This document shows positions 1-13,111 of a DNA stretch of 64,000 nucleotides, piece after piece (positions within the stretch are counted from its first letter, which is position 1; each line of letters starts with the position of its first letter). The position numbers were made by a program, and so were the translations under genes. Location of the stretch: assembly GCA_028683855.1 (NCBI GenBank), contig JAQUHA010000016.1, positions 29,882 through 93,881 on the forward strand, written 5' to 3'. The notes under the pieces were generated by a model, which searched no databases, was not told where the DNA came from, and was given only the letters and a program-made list of their open reading frames with translations. This DNA is from Desulfuromonadaceae bacterium (lineage in GTDB: Bacteria > Desulfobacterota > Desulfuromonadia > Geobacterales > Pseudopelobacteraceae).

Positions 1-3881
<3,881 letters not shown>

Positions 3882-3914
3882 TGACAACTCAAATTTACTT
3901 ATTGATAAAAGTTA

Positions 3915-4667
3915 TTACAGATTTCTAAAAAAAACACCGTCAACCTGGAATGTTTTACCAGTTTTATCATCTGAAAAACATGGATTAATATCAAATAATT
4001 GAAATCCTAATGATTCTACATAATCAATCATTTCACGATAAAGCGTTTCGTCTGAATATAGTGGCTCAAGTGACAGCTCAAGCTGAATACCTTTTGCCTT
4101 CCTCAAAAGCTCACTAGCCCCTCTGAGAACTGCCATTTCATATCCCTGAACATCAATCTTGAGAAAGATATTGTTTGATCCAAGCAGATAATCAAAAACA
4201 ACGTCATCAAGCCGATTCAGTGGAACAGTCTCATTGCCAATGGATTTTGCAAGTGGCTCCAATGATATATGAGTATCAGAAACCGATAGTAGTGAACTAC
4301 TCTCAGAATTGGCAGCCACATTTATTGAAACTGAAGCAGTACGTTCGCCCAAAGCCATACGCGGTGCTATGGTAACATTGCAGTCTTTCCTTGCATACTT
4401 TGTAAGTTGTCCGAACGCTTCCAAAAGAGGCTCAAAACAGACTATTCTACCTTTATATCCTATCGAACGCAGGTGTCTGGCATACTGCCCACTATTCGAG
4501 CCAACATCAATAACAATATCAATTCTGTGAGTTTCCAAGAGTTTTGCCAAGCGGGCTGCTTCTGAACGAGCAGGTCTGTACGCTCTAATATCAGCACCCA
4601 ACATCATGACAAAACACTTAATCAGGAACTCACATTGAACTGCTATTTTTTTGATGATAGTACTCAC
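3915..4667 (-). CDS. FkbM family methyltransferase
   Basis: SAM-dependent O-methyltransferase of the FkbM type, often used to methylate sugars in surface polysaccharides. The SAM-binding motif reads IVIDVGSNSGQYARHL, followed by IVCFEPLLEAF; the distal FLKIDVQGYEMAVLRGA is the strongest FkbM marker. I place the start at GTG 4667: AGGAAG lies five bases upstream and the GTG overlaps the previous gene's TGA by four bases. A longer version starting at 4715 would overlap the upstream gene by more than 50 bases without a good ribosome site. It sits in the polysaccharide locus among glycosyltransferases. Substrate unknown. Confidence 0.85.
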   Translation of the reverse strand: MSTIIKKIAVQCEFLIKCFVMMLGADIRAYRPARSEAARLAKLLETHRIDIVIDVGSNSGQYARHLRSIGYKGRIVCFEPLLEAFGQLTKYARKDCNVTIAPRMALGERTASVSINVAANSESSSLLSVSDTHISLEPLAKSIGNETVPLNRLDDVVFDYLLGSNNIFLKIDVQGYEMAVLRGASELLRKAKGIQLELSLEPLYSDETLYREMIDYVESLGFQLFDINPCFSDDKTGKTFQVDGVFFRNL

Positions 4668-5770
4668 AATAACTTCCTGTAAATTTCTGCAGTTTCTTTT
4701 GCGCAACGCTCCCAAGAGAATATCTTCGTTCTCTCCTTACCTTTTTTAATCAACTCTCTTCTGATCGTTTCGGAATCAACCACACGCTCAATAGCGTCCC
4801 TGATATTATCAATATTTTTGGGATCAAAATATTCTCCTGCATCACCTACAACCTCAGGGATGGAACCTTCGTTACTACAGACGACAGGACACCCAAAAGA
4901 CATGGCTTCGAGCGGAGGAATGCCAAAACCTTCATAGAGAGATGGATAAACAAAAACGAGAGCAGATTTATAAAGGGCTGCCAAAATATGATCCCCGCCC
5001 CCAATAGGAACAACTCTATTTCGATTTAGTCCCATTTTTTCAATCAACTTCAATTCTGTATCATTAAATTTTTCGGAACCAAAGCAGACCAATCGACAAC
5101 GACCTGTTAATTCTTTAGATTCAGCATAAGCCTTTAGAAGGCTCAAAAAGTTTTTGTATCTACCGCGATTTCCTACATAAAGAATAAATGGTTCGCCAAA
5201 ATCTATTACCGTCTCGGTTCTGGCAGTAGTAGCGTAATCCATCAAGTCAAATCCGTGATAAATCACACTTGTTTTATCAGGCTGAACACCCAGCAATTCA
5301 ATCAGGTCATTGCGAGTATTTTCTGAAACACAAATAATATGATCTGATCGTTCAACTGACATCGACTTGAATCTAGCGGTTCTATCACCCGCCTCAAAAT
5401 CATCGGCAAACTTCTCATGGATCATGTCGTGCATTGTCAATACCCGCCTTGCACTTGAAGGCCCTAACCTATATGGGAAGTAATAGGTCTCATGAATGAC
5501 ATTCGGAGAAAAGGATCGTAGCATCATATCTCCGATGAGCATTCCAATTCCTCGTACGGTAAGAGAGATTTTATCCGCATACGGCAAACGGAACCCAGAA
5601 ACTATATGAGGTGGTAAGTGTTCGAGATAAGCATTTATATGCATCGGAGCTGTTATAGAAACCTGTAGATCTTCATAAGCTGAAATCCGTTTGGCAATTT
5701 CGCAGAAGTATCTAGAGACACCACCATATGGCTGTTCGAAAAATATCTGGGCATCATATGCAATCTTCAT
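4664..5770 (-). CDS. glycosyltransferase family 4 (GT-B)
   Basis: Retaining glycosyltransferase expected to act on nucleotide-sugar donors at the cytoplasmic face during polysaccharide assembly. The N terminus (MKIAYDAQIFFEQPYGGVSRY) carries the glycine-rich acceptor loop; the C-terminal Rossmann domain shows FILYVGNRGRYKNF and VFVYPSLYEGFGIPPLEAM followed by GCPVVCSN, including the E-x7-E donor-binding region. The start codon overlaps the upstream methyltransferase stop (ATGA at 5767-5770) and its own stop overlaps the FkbM gene, so all three are translationally coupled. The resemblance is to mannosyltransferase-like members, but donor specificity is not resolvable. Confidence 0.88.
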   Translation of the reverse strand: MKIAYDAQIFFEQPYGGVSRYFCEIAKRISAYEDLQVSITAPMHINAYLEHLPPHIVSGFRLPYADKISLTVRGIGMLIGDMMLRSFSPNVIHETYYFPYRLGPSSARRVLTMHDMIHEKFADDFEAGDRTARFKSMSVERSDHIICVSENTRNDLIELLGVQPDKTSVIYHGFDLMDYATTARTETVIDFGEPFILYVGNRGRYKNFLSLLKAYAESKELTGRCRLVCFGSEKFNDTELKLIEKMGLNRNRVVPIGGGDHILAALYKSALVFVYPSLYEGFGIPPLEAMSFGCPVVCSNEGSIPEVVGDAGEYFDPKNIDNIRDAIERVVDSETIRRELIKKGKERTKIFSWERCAKETAEIYRKLL

Positions 5771-6579
5771 GAATCAGTCTGCCTGGATATATAATGAGTC
5801 CTATCGATTATAAGCTTATGATCACTCACTGTTTTCGATCCCAAATGAAAACGAATCCATAAAGCTACACAGGGTGACAAAATTGACGTGACCAAACCAA
5901 GTAACTGCTCATTGATACGTTTCTTTGAAAAAATATGCAGCCCGTTTGCACTCACAAAATATAGCCCCAAATTGGCTGCAAGCCTTTCCAAAGTTCTACG
6001 CTGATAGAATGCTATATGTTGTCCGTTGGCAAAAGCATAATAAGGCCAGTCATCAGGCTGAGGAGGGATTCCATCATATAATTCGGTTGAGAACAGAATA
6101 GTGTGAGCACCTGACATTGAAAGCGCATCCTGAATAAATTCTGCGGGATTTTGAAGGTGTTCCAAAACCTCAAAAGCGGTAACAGCTCTGCAAGCCCCTA
6201 TTTCCTGTTCATATTCAAAGCCCTGAGACAATATATTCTTGCAATATAAATCAACCCAATAAAAGTCGAAACCCAGATCTCGCATCAACCTGGTAAACAG
6301 ACCATGACCTCCAGCAACATCAACGTAACGCCCTATACCCCTCTCTCCCATAAGCAGATACAACACCCCAGCAACTTGTGATGCCAGAGAAATATTTCTC
6401 CTAACCAAACCAGTGTCAGCAGCCGCGATAGGGTTTGAATTTACATCATCAAGCCAAAATGGTTCCAAAACAGCCAAGAGTCCACAGCTCTTACAAAAGC
6501 AGTAATCCGCTAGATATATACCAAGAACCTTTGACCTGAAGTGAAGTTCCATTTGACTTGAACAGATTGTACACTCCAT
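5767..6579 (-). CDS. class I SAM methyltransferase with N-terminal CxxC pairs
   Basis: A 270-residue protein with an N-terminal zinc-ribbon-like segment (CTICSSQ, then CFCKSCG) followed by a SAM-binding Rossmann fold: YVDVAGGHGLFTRLM, then a strand ending in VDLY, and AFEVLEHLQNPAEF as the post-motif typical of Methyltransf_23 and UbiE-like enzymes. This architecture is common for sugar or nucleotide-sugar C- and O-methyltransferases in O-antigen loci. GAGG lies upstream of the ATG. A hydrophobic stretch near residues 220-245 may be membrane-proximal. Substrate unknown; the methyltransferase call itself is secure. Confidence 0.8.
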   Translation of the reverse strand: MECTICSSQMELHFRSKVLGIYLADYCFCKSCGLLAVLEPFWLDDVNSNPIAAADTGLVRRNISLASQVAGVLYLLMGERGIGRYVDVAGGHGLFTRLMRDLGFDFYWVDLYCKNILSQGFEYEQEIGACRAVTAFEVLEHLQNPAEFIQDALSMSGAHTILFSTELYDGIPPQPDDWPYYAFANGQHIAFYQRRTLERLAANLGLYFVSANGLHIFSKKRINEQLLGLVTSILSPCVALWIRFHLGSKTVSDHKLIIDRTHYISRQTDS

Positions 6580-6674
6580 ACATGAACCTCACGCAAACCT
6601 GAACATTTTCTTTGTCCAGACAAAAAAAATTAGATGTAACCATCACAAATGCCGCTTCCACTTGTCGGTCGTTG

Positions 6675-7640
6675 TCAAGATAGTTGTCGCCTTCGGTGTT
6701 CACGCAATTTGCTCAGGCACAGCTTTAAATGCAGGCATAAATGCCATATTTTCTGTGCAATGGTTGGGCGCACACTCCAAAAGTAATTCTGAAGTAGCTT
6801 CATTGCGATGCCATTTTCCTCAATTGGGATCCTTTCCATTCTTACAAGGCTCTCGCTGACTTTTACTGAGAAGTGTTCTGTTATGTTTGGATGAGTTCCT
6901 GTACCATCATGGCCGATATTTTTAATAAGTGGACGTCCGGGATATAATGTTAGACGATCATTCAAAAATGCCGAAGCCTGCCAACGAATTGCCCAGGAAT
7001 TGTTTTTTCCTTTGATCTGATCTTTAAGCATATCAGTATAAGGATAGGCTCCATCTAAGTCAAAAGCTCTTGTCAATCCTTCTTCATTCAATCTTTGGAG
7101 CAATTTTTGTCCATCCGCTTCAAAAAGTTTCCAACCTCTCTCCCATGTTGCCCACCCCCAGCAAGCAGTATATTTTAGAAAAAAACTCTCCGGCAGTTCC
7201 TCTGCAACTGGGAAGATGTAACCATGAATACTGACAACCTTCTCATCATGTAAGTACATATTGAGTGCCGAATTCATATATGATAAGAAAAATGGTGATG
7301 AGACCATATCATCCTCGATTACAATAATTTTTCCAAACTTTTCTATTATCTCAGTAACACCTGTAATTATTGAGCAAGCAAGCCCATAATTATATTCCCG
7401 TTCAATCACCGTTACCCTCTTGAAACCGGATACAGTTGTTAGATATGATCTGACTTTAAGCACAGATTCAATATCTACTGATGATTTGGCACCATCAGAA
7501 AAAACTATCAGTTCACTCTGATGTGACAGTAAATTTTGTTGAAGCGACTCCACTGTTAGTTGAAGGTGGCGCAATCTATTATAGGCAAACAGCACAATAG
7601 GTGCCAAAACCATTTTAGATGCTATAACTTGTAGTGACAT
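6675..7640 (-). CDS. glycosyltransferase family 2-like (GT-A fold)
   Basis: A 321-residue glycosyltransferase. APIVLFAYNRLRHLQLTVESL is a GT-A N-terminal strand/helix; IIVIEDDMVSSPFFL supplies the acidic D-x-D-like metal site (EDD), similar to GNT-I/POMGnT-like bacterial enzymes. The later WGWATWERGWKLFE block with SWAIRWQASAFL is characteristic of this subgroup in polysaccharide loci. ATG 7640 has AAGGA about 11 bases upstream; an internal ATG at 7613 lacks a ribosome site. About 95 bases separate its stop from the next gene, and I see no independent gene there. Donor and acceptor unknown. Confidence 0.82.
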   Translation of the reverse strand: MSLQVIASKMVLAPIVLFAYNRLRHLQLTVESLQQNLLSHQSELIVFSDGAKSSVDIESVLKVRSYLTTVSGFKRVTVIEREYNYGLACSIITGVTEIIEKFGKIIVIEDDMVSSPFFLSYMNSALNMYLHDEKVVSIHGYIFPVAEELPESFFLKYTACWGWATWERGWKLFEADGQKLLQRLNEEGLTRAFDLDGAYPYTDMLKDQIKGKNNSWAIRWQASAFLNDRLTLYPGRPLIKNIGHDGTGTHPNITEHFSVKVSESLVRMERIPIEENGIAMKLLQNYFWSVRPTIAQKIWHLCLHLKLCLSKLREHRRRQLS

Positions 7641-7712
7641 TAGAACCGCGTCCTTTTTTAAAACATTAATTCAGCAATAGAGACAAAACCTTAACCTGCA
7701 ATCAAACCAGAG

Positions 7713-8813
7713 CTATTCTCCAATTTTTAGTTTAGATAACCTTTTGTATAGGGCTATAATTTTTTGTTCCTGAACTGTTTCTGAGAAAGAGTTTGCACAC
7801 CTATACTTTCCATTTAGACCCATCCGCTCACTCAGTTCTTTGTCGTCAAGAAGTTTCAAAATCTTATAGACTAATCCAGCAGGGTCGATAGGCGAACAAA
7901 CATAGCCCGTCTCCCCGTCAACAACCGATTCAGGCAATCCTCCAATATTTGTAACCACACAAGGCAGGCCAAAGGCCATTGCTTCAAGAACTGCAATTCC
8001 ATGGCTCTCTCTTAGACTGGGTTGAAAATAAATCTGCGCTTGAGCGTACCACTTTGATGGATTAGGTTGATAAGCGAGCAAGAGAATGTTTTTCTCTAAA
8101 AATGCAACTTTCACCTTTTTGCGAACAGCCTCCAGAAGTTCGCCATCACCCAACCAGATAAAAATAGTGTTTGGACGCTCTGATATAACACGGCAAGCAA
8201 CTTCAAACCATAATTCTGGATTTTTGTGGGAGACCAGGTGACCAACCGTCAGAATTATTGGCGTAGCAACCTCATTCCTGTAGGCTACTACACTACAGCT
8301 GTTATATACTACTTCAACTCTGGAGGGAGGAATTCCCATGAAAGCCGAAACAGATTCTGCTGCAGCATGTGAGACAGCCACAACACAGTTACCGAGCCTC
8401 GAACCAATAGACAGATAGGCTTTTGGCAGAATTTTAAAGCATCTTTCGGGTATCGTATGAAGTATGTAAATAACTGGAATTGGGAAATAAAATGGAATCG
8501 AGAGTCTCCCCGGATCACCAGTAGACACAACAATCAGATCCGGACGATTGACAAGAACAGTACGCCAGATAAACAGGAAGTCAAAAAACGGGGTGAGTAC
8601 TGGTCTGGTGTCCGGCAAAGTCCGACTATGCGACAACACAAGTTCGATTCCATAACGGACTGCGAGTGAACCAATATCAGAATTACACCGATCTGTCGGC
8701 GCTAGTAGTGTTGTAAAGAGTCCATGCCTAGCATGGATATCTAACAGACGTTCAAGAAAACACCTGGTTCCTCCATAACGCCCTACATCGGGAACAATAA
8801 CAAGAACTTTCAT
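7713..8813 (-). CDS. glycosyltransferase family 4 (GT-B)
   Basis: A 366-residue glycosyltransferase. The true start is taken as ATG 8813, giving MKVLVIVPDVGRYGGTRCFL with the N-terminal glycine loop, and overlapping the upstream stop by four bases (ATGA). A longer in-frame version from 8903 adds 30 residues that overlap the upstream gene and show no GT features. The C-terminal donor domain contains ILTVGHLVSHKNPELWF, then the YFQPSLRESHGIAVLEAM block and GLPCVVTNIGGLPE. It acts in the cytoplasm on an unknown nucleotide sugar. It is part of a tightly packed run with 8810-9820 and 9823-10695. Confidence 0.88.
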   Translation of the reverse strand: MKVLVIVPDVGRYGGTRCFLERLLDIHARHGLFTTLLAPTDRCNSDIGSLAVRYGIELVLSHSRTLPDTRPVLTPFFDFLFIWRTVLVNRPDLIVVSTGDPGRLSIPFYFPIPVIYILHTIPERCFKILPKAYLSIGSRLGNCVVAVSHAAAESVSAFMGIPPSRVEVVYNSCSVVAYRNEVATPIILTVGHLVSHKNPELWFEVACRVISERPNTIFIWLGDGELLEAVRKKVKVAFLEKNILLLAYQPNPSKWYAQAQIYFQPSLRESHGIAVLEAMAFGLPCVVTNIGGLPESVVDGETGYVCSPIDPAGLVYKILKLLDDKELSERMGLNGKYRCANSFSETVQEQKIIALYKRLSKLKIGE

Positions 8814-9820
8814 TTCGTCTTCCGCAGAATCCATGCAACAAGAGCCCGTAGGCGATGCCATACAGGAATGTTTACCGTAGACCAGAGCGGCGAAATCAGA
8901 CATCTCCTAAGAGTACAAACTGAGTCATCAGCAAGAGCAATACATACAGAAAACCAGATATCCAAGAGCCTTCGTGAAAAATAAGTTCTGGAATAAATGC
9001 CAACATCTCTGTTTGCAGATTCCAGCTGCATAAGCCACTTTTCTGCGTGGTCTAACTGTCGCGATTCAGGAGGTAATACTCCGTTCATAATCATTTCATG
9101 CAACTCATGCTGCTCCGATGTTGGTTCTATACGAAGCTCCCGCACACGCTCAAGTCGAAGCGGTGCTACTGCCTTCAATTGTTCATCACGACGAATTGCA
9201 CATATCTGCTCGGAACTAACACGGTAATCCAAAAGAACTTTCTGGATATTTGAAAACTCCATATACCTGATAGCGCGTCCCCACAATTCATAGTCTTGGG
9301 AATAACGATAATCTGGATCATATTGCAGCCCATACTTTTCAAAAAGCCGACGACGTAAAATAACCGTCGGATGAGCGACCCCAACCGAATGAAACTGCCA
9401 GCATCTAATCATTTCTGATTCCTTTGGGAGTTTCCACACACTCTTTCTTGGGAAATACTCCAACCAACTGCCGCATACACCGATCTGAGGATTAGAATCC
9501 ATGAAGTCAACCTGACACGCTAGACGCTCCGCTCTACTAATGTCATCGGCATCCATTCGAACCAAATACTCTCCTTGAGCAAGCGACAATCCTTTGTTTA
9601 AAGATGCCGCCACCCCAATATTATTATCATTGTGTATAATACAAATCCTAGAATCTGAGTAAGACTGGATAATACTTACGCTTGAATCGGTAGAGCAGTC
9701 ATTAATAATCAAAAATTCAAAATCATGGAAAGTTTGCAGCAGTATACTCTCGATAGATTCCCGCAGATAACATTCAGCATTATATACCGGCATCAGCACA
9801 GAAACGCGGGGATGACTCAT
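8810..9820 (-). CDS. glycosyltransferase family 2
   Basis: Inverting GT-A glycosyltransferase of 336 residues. The start is set at ATG 9820 (MSHPRVSVLMPVYNAECYL), two bases after the upstream stop; an upstream in-frame start would overlap the fucosyltransferase gene. Catalytic-fold markers are LIINDCSTDSSV, the glycine/asparagine stretch NNIGVAASLNKGL, and VRMDADDISRAERL containing the metal-binding D-x-D. The C-terminal part has a short hydrophobic helix. Expected to add one sugar to the growing polysaccharide repeat unit. It overlaps the next gene by ATGA. Donor unknown. Confidence 0.88.
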   Translation of the reverse strand: MSHPRVSVLMPVYNAECYLRESIESILLQTFHDFEFLIINDCSTDSSVSIIQSYSDSRICIIHNDNNIGVAASLNKGLSLAQGEYLVRMDADDISRAERLACQVDFMDSNPQIGVCGSWLEYFPRKSVWKLPKESEMIRCWQFHSVGVAHPTVILRRRLFEKYGLQYDPDYRYSQDYELWGRAIRYMEFSNIQKVLLDYRVSSEQICAIRRDEQLKAVAPLRLERVRELRIEPTSEQHELHEMIMNGVLPPESRQLDHAEKWLMQLESANRDVGIYSRTYFSRRLLDIWFSVCIALADDSVCTLRRCLISPLWSTVNIPVWHRLRALVAWILRKTK

Positions 9821-9822
9821 GA

Positions 9823-10695
9823 TCAAAGCCTCAACCACGACTCTGGGATCAAATCGCTTGTGTCTATGGAATCGGAACTGAACCAACGTGAAGGTGCAAT
9901 TACTGTCTTCTCAATTTGGGGATTAAGCCATGCACCCCACCAACTGAATGAACTGTTTGCAATTATATGATGCTTGCAGCTACTCATAAGCCTCAGGTCT
10001 TCATAAGCCAGAACTGGGCTATTATGGTCTATCAAAGTCATTGGATACGGAATTATGAATTGCTCCCTAACCCAATCCGGATCGTCAGTGAAAACAAAGA
10101 AGTATGGCTTATAAACCCGTTTTGACATTATATTCAATGCTTCTTTGTAATACGCATCACTACACGTCCCGTGACGAGCTGCAGCTTTTGCATCTGTAAC
10201 ATAATCACCTCTGCGTATATGAATAGATACAGAATTGCAAGCGTGCATAACTGAGATAACTTCACTATTTTCAGAATCAGGTTCTTCGCAAATAGTAAAG
10301 TCGTCCTGTATTACTTTTTTTATGCCAATAAAATATTTTTCACTCTGCCAATAACCTTCAAGAAGAACATTATCTGGCAGTAAGAGTATTGACTCATCAA
10401 ATTTTACACCATTGCCCCGAATATGACGCGCACTAGTATTCATAAACCCTAAAAAACGCCTTACCTTTCCAAGAGATGAATCACGTAAACTGGCAATTTC
10501 CTCATCGGTAGCTAAATCAGCTTGTATGCGAAAGTGGTTCAACAAGAAAACGCGGGGTGTAACAGCGGTTAAGTTACTGGAAAACCAGGTAAGATCCAGC
10601 TTTAGGGGGACATTGTGCAGACAGGCAAGCCGCCGTCCGACAGCATACTGGAACATTTGATTTCCAAGCCCACCCATTAGCCTAACAATAATCAA
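9823..10695 (-). CDS. alpha-1,2-fucosyltransferase-like glycosyltransferase, family 11
   Basis: Predicted to transfer L-fucose from GDP-fucose. Family 11 signatures are clear: LMGGLGNQMFQYAVGRRLA at the N terminus, VSIHIRRGDYV in the middle, FVFTDDPDWV, and IIANSSFSWWGAWLN near the end. Translation probably begins at TTG 10695, six bases after GGAG; the first internal ATG would remove the conserved IIVRL strand. GDP-mannose can be made by the manC-like gene at 41.7 kb, but gmd and fcl, needed for GDP-fucose, are not in the window. Alternative donor use cannot be excluded. Confidence 0.87.
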   Translation of the reverse strand: MIIVRLMGGLGNQMFQYAVGRRLACLHNVPLKLDLTWFSSNLTAVTPRVFLLNHFRIQADLATDEEIASLRDSSLGKVRRFLGFMNTSARHIRGNGVKFDESILLLPDNVLLEGYWQSEKYFIGIKKVIQDDFTICEEPDSENSEVISVMHACNSVSIHIRRGDYVTDAKAAARHGTCSDAYYKEALNIMSKRVYKPYFFVFTDDPDWVREQFIIPYPMTLIDHNSPVLAYEDLRLMSSCKHHIIANSSFSWWGAWLNPQIEKTVIAPSRWFSSDSIDTSDLIPESWLRL

Positions 10696-10802
10696 TGCAG
10701 TCTCCAGCAGCTAAACTATACGATTGAGATAGTAACAAATTATTCCGTCATAAACATACTATCGAATTATTAAGCCGTAGAAAAATCTATTTCTGTAACT
10801 TC

Positions 10803-11501
10803 TCATTTTTTAGTTCCTTTTACAAAACAACCATAACTTAGAAGTTCGGCTGAACAAGAATCATTTTTGCTGAATCGGTCAAGCATATACAAAACTAATC
10901 GCATAGCTAAAGATTCCAGAAGTGTGACACTTAGGCTTGTATATCGCCTAGCTACTGTTGGGGTACGCCGTATTTCCTGAGCCATATATTCAAAATAATT
11001 ACCGTTTTCAAGCAGTTCATCAATCTGTATGCCATAAGCTGGTAGATGAGTTTCATAGAAATATCTGCTGAATCCAGTGTAGAAATGGTACGGGGCAAAG
11101 TGTGTAAGACTACAGAATGGAGCTGTCAAAATCAACTGTCCACCTGGACGTAGAAGTCTAGTAAATTCATTGAGGGCAGCAATCGGTTCAGGTAGATGTT
11201 CAAAAACTTCAATGCACATGATGGCATCGAAAGAAGCATCAGACTCCGGAATTGATGTAATATCGCATACAATATCAAGTCTTGACTGATCCCAACGCCC
11301 GGTCTGCAAACCACTATTATCACCGATACCATCATACTTAGCAAAATCTTGAGAAACATATTTTAGATGAGCACAGTATTTCCGCCATCTCTGTTCACCG
11401 GCACCAGCATCAAGGATACGTGAACCTCTAGGTATTACCTGAAGTGTTTTTTGTATCCATATTTCACGTGTATGCTCGTTTTTGGTGCCAACTTCAAGCA
11501 T
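10803..11501 (-). CDS. class I SAM-dependent methyltransferase
   Basis: A 232-residue methyltransferase. The SAM site reads SRILDAGAGEQRWRKYC, followed by LKYVSQDF (acidic residue binding ribose) and FDAIMCIEVFEHLPEPIAAL, then LRPGGQLILTAPF, the Methyltransf_11 pattern. AGGTGG precedes the ATG at 11501. It lies eight bases after the neighbouring two-domain glycosyltransferase and is followed by about 107 untranslated bases before the fucosyltransferase. It most likely methylates a sugar of the polysaccharide or its lipid-linked precursor. Substrate unknown. Confidence 0.82.
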   Translation of the reverse strand: MLEVGTKNEHTREIWIQKTLQVIPRGSRILDAGAGEQRWRKYCAHLKYVSQDFAKYDGIGDNSGLQTGRWDQSRLDIVCDITSIPESDASFDAIMCIEVFEHLPEPIAALNEFTRLLRPGGQLILTAPFCSLTHFAPYHFYTGFSRYFYETHLPAYGIQIDELLENGNYFEYMAQEIRRTPTVARRYTSLSVTLLESLAMRLVLYMLDRFSKNDSCSAELLSYGCFVKGTKK

Positions 11502-11509
11502 TTTACCAC

Positions 11510-13111
11510 CTATATCTTCTTGTATGTATGAAGCTTAGAGTGCATGAAAAAATTGGACACCCCTGATCCGTAAAGCACTGTAGCAGACTTTCCAAGAGCT
11601 GATGCTAAAGTAGCTGTACCAGTAACAAGACAGTACAAATCGGTACACGAATTAATAATATCGCAAAACTCTTCAATGGAACTGGATGAAAGCGAGGCAA
11701 GGTTATTATTTATCGGCAAACATTTTTCCCTGAGTTTCATTTGGTAATCAATTTTTACATTATTGGAATAGAAATATTTCTCAACCTTCTTGGCAGAAAG
11801 AGATCCGGCATTTGATATAAAATTAGGATCATACACAGCCTTCCCTGCTAAGTTTTCAAGTATTTGAGGTTTATAGTATATCTCCGGTTCATGATGCCTC
11901 TCGCCATCATCAAGGTCGTGGCAAAGCATAAGCTGGTCTAGTAAATTGCATTCTGGACTAACTCTATGAATTAAATTTGGATAAGGACATATCTCATTGC
12001 AAAAGCCATCAATATATGGATTCAACTCCCATACCAGTCTACGTATTTCTAGGTTTCGAAATGGTGATGCTTCGGAAATGAACACATTCCGATAGCGGCC
12101 GGTTTCCTTAGCAATCCTCGGCAGGTGGCTATAGAACAAGTGATCGCCCAGTCCGGAATACTTGATATGAATTACAAGATCATTGCTTAGTCGCTTTTTA
12201 GGAATGTAACTAGTTGGGGCTGAAGGGATATTCCAACCTTCACGAGCCAACTTAACACCAAATGCAGCATTATTTCCAACAACCTTAGGCCGCCATGCAT
12301 CTAATACCGATTCCCGTCCCAAGTGTTCTACATAACTTATTTCAGTACAAAAATTTCGCACTCTACGGCGGGACATTTTTCTGGTCATCAGTGTTTCATC
12401 ATCTCTTGATTCTTCAAAATATCCTAAATTTTGAAAATCGGTTTTAAAGTAAAAATAAACCAGTCCTCCCATACGTTCTTTAACGACATATTTACCAGCA
12501 GGAGAATTATATGTACCAAGGATCCTATGAAAGTTATAATCACTTGAGTTAAAGCATGAGAATGGTCCTAAAATGTGCTGTTTGTGATATTTTTTAGCCC
12601 ATAAAGCTACTTTCATCATACTATCAAGCCACTCTGGATGAAAGTAAGCATCGGAATCGCATGAGCCAACAATGTCAAAATTGCCAAGTTCAAGCAGTTT
12701 CCGCATGGCTTTATTAAATGCAGCCCCCCATGAGTCGTGCCCCTTCTTGGAATAACTGCGAAATATCTTATATTGAGAATTACGAGTTTGCTCCATGATC
12801 TCACGCACACGTGAATCTGAGGAGCCATCATCCTGAATCAGAAAGGTGACATCATATTCATGTAGATTTGTAGTAAAAAGAGAATCTAGGCACAACTCAA
12901 GATATTCCGGACGTTCATGGACAAGAATTACAATACCTATACTAGGATTGAGTTTTATACTGGTAGCAAGATTATTTGTGAATGGAAGTAGATACCAAAG
13001 TGAATCAAGAAACCTTTCTACCCGATCAAAACGAACAGACAATAATCTCGCTCTAAGGAGATTAAGCGCATGGACACATCTCCAAGCCCAATCAGCTATC
13101 GAGTTGAGCAT
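11510..13111 (-). CDS. two-domain protein: GT2 glycosyltransferase fused to a GT9-like domain
   Basis: A 533-residue protein. Residues about 55-300 are a family 2 GT-A domain (SIGIVILVHERPEYLELCL, FLIQDDGSSDSRV, VGSCDSDAYFHPEW with the D-x-D, and a late YVEHLGRES). Residues about 315-533 look like a divergent GT-B domain of the heptosyltransferase/GT9 kind: LVIHIKYSGLGDHLFYSHLPRI resembles the GT9 N-terminal loop, and LVTGTATLASALGKSATVLYG resembles its sugar-nucleotide site. The start overlaps the upstream FkbM gene by 16 bases. It may add two successive sugars. The second-domain assignment is an inference from short motifs. Confidence 0.72.
   Translation of the reverse strand: MLNSIADWAWRCVHALNLLRARLLSVRFDRVERFLDSLWYLLPFTNNLATSIKLNPSIGIVILVHERPEYLELCLDSLFTTNLHEYDVTFLIQDDGSSDSRVREIMEQTRNSQYKIFRSYSKKGHDSWGAAFNKAMRKLLELGNFDIVGSCDSDAYFHPEWLDSMMKVALWAKKYHKQHILGPFSCFNSSDYNFHRILGTYNSPAGKYVVKERMGGLVYFYFKTDFQNLGYFEESRDDETLMTRKMSRRRVRNFCTEISYVEHLGRESVLDAWRPKVVGNNAAFGVKLAREGWNIPSAPTSYIPKKRLSNDLVIHIKYSGLGDHLFYSHLPRIAKETGRYRNVFISEASPFRNLEIRRLVWELNPYIDGFCNEICPYPNLIHRVSPECNLLDQLMLCHDLDDGERHHEPEIYYKPQILENLAGKAVYDPNFISNAGSLSAKKVEKYFYSNNVKIDYQMKLREKCLPINNNLASLSSSSIEEFCDIINSCTDLYCLVTGTATLASALGKSATVLYGSGVSNFFMHSKLHTYKKI

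Noticed and set aside
6491..6703. Small minus-strand frame of 70 codons bridging two genes
   Set aside because: It overlaps the methyltransferase start in another frame, has no ribosome site and no recognisable composition.
8814..8903. N-terminal extension of the GT4 at 7713
   Set aside because: The extra 30 residues only mirror the upstream gene's end; the ATGA overlap at 8810-8813 and the MKVLVIVPD strand define the start.
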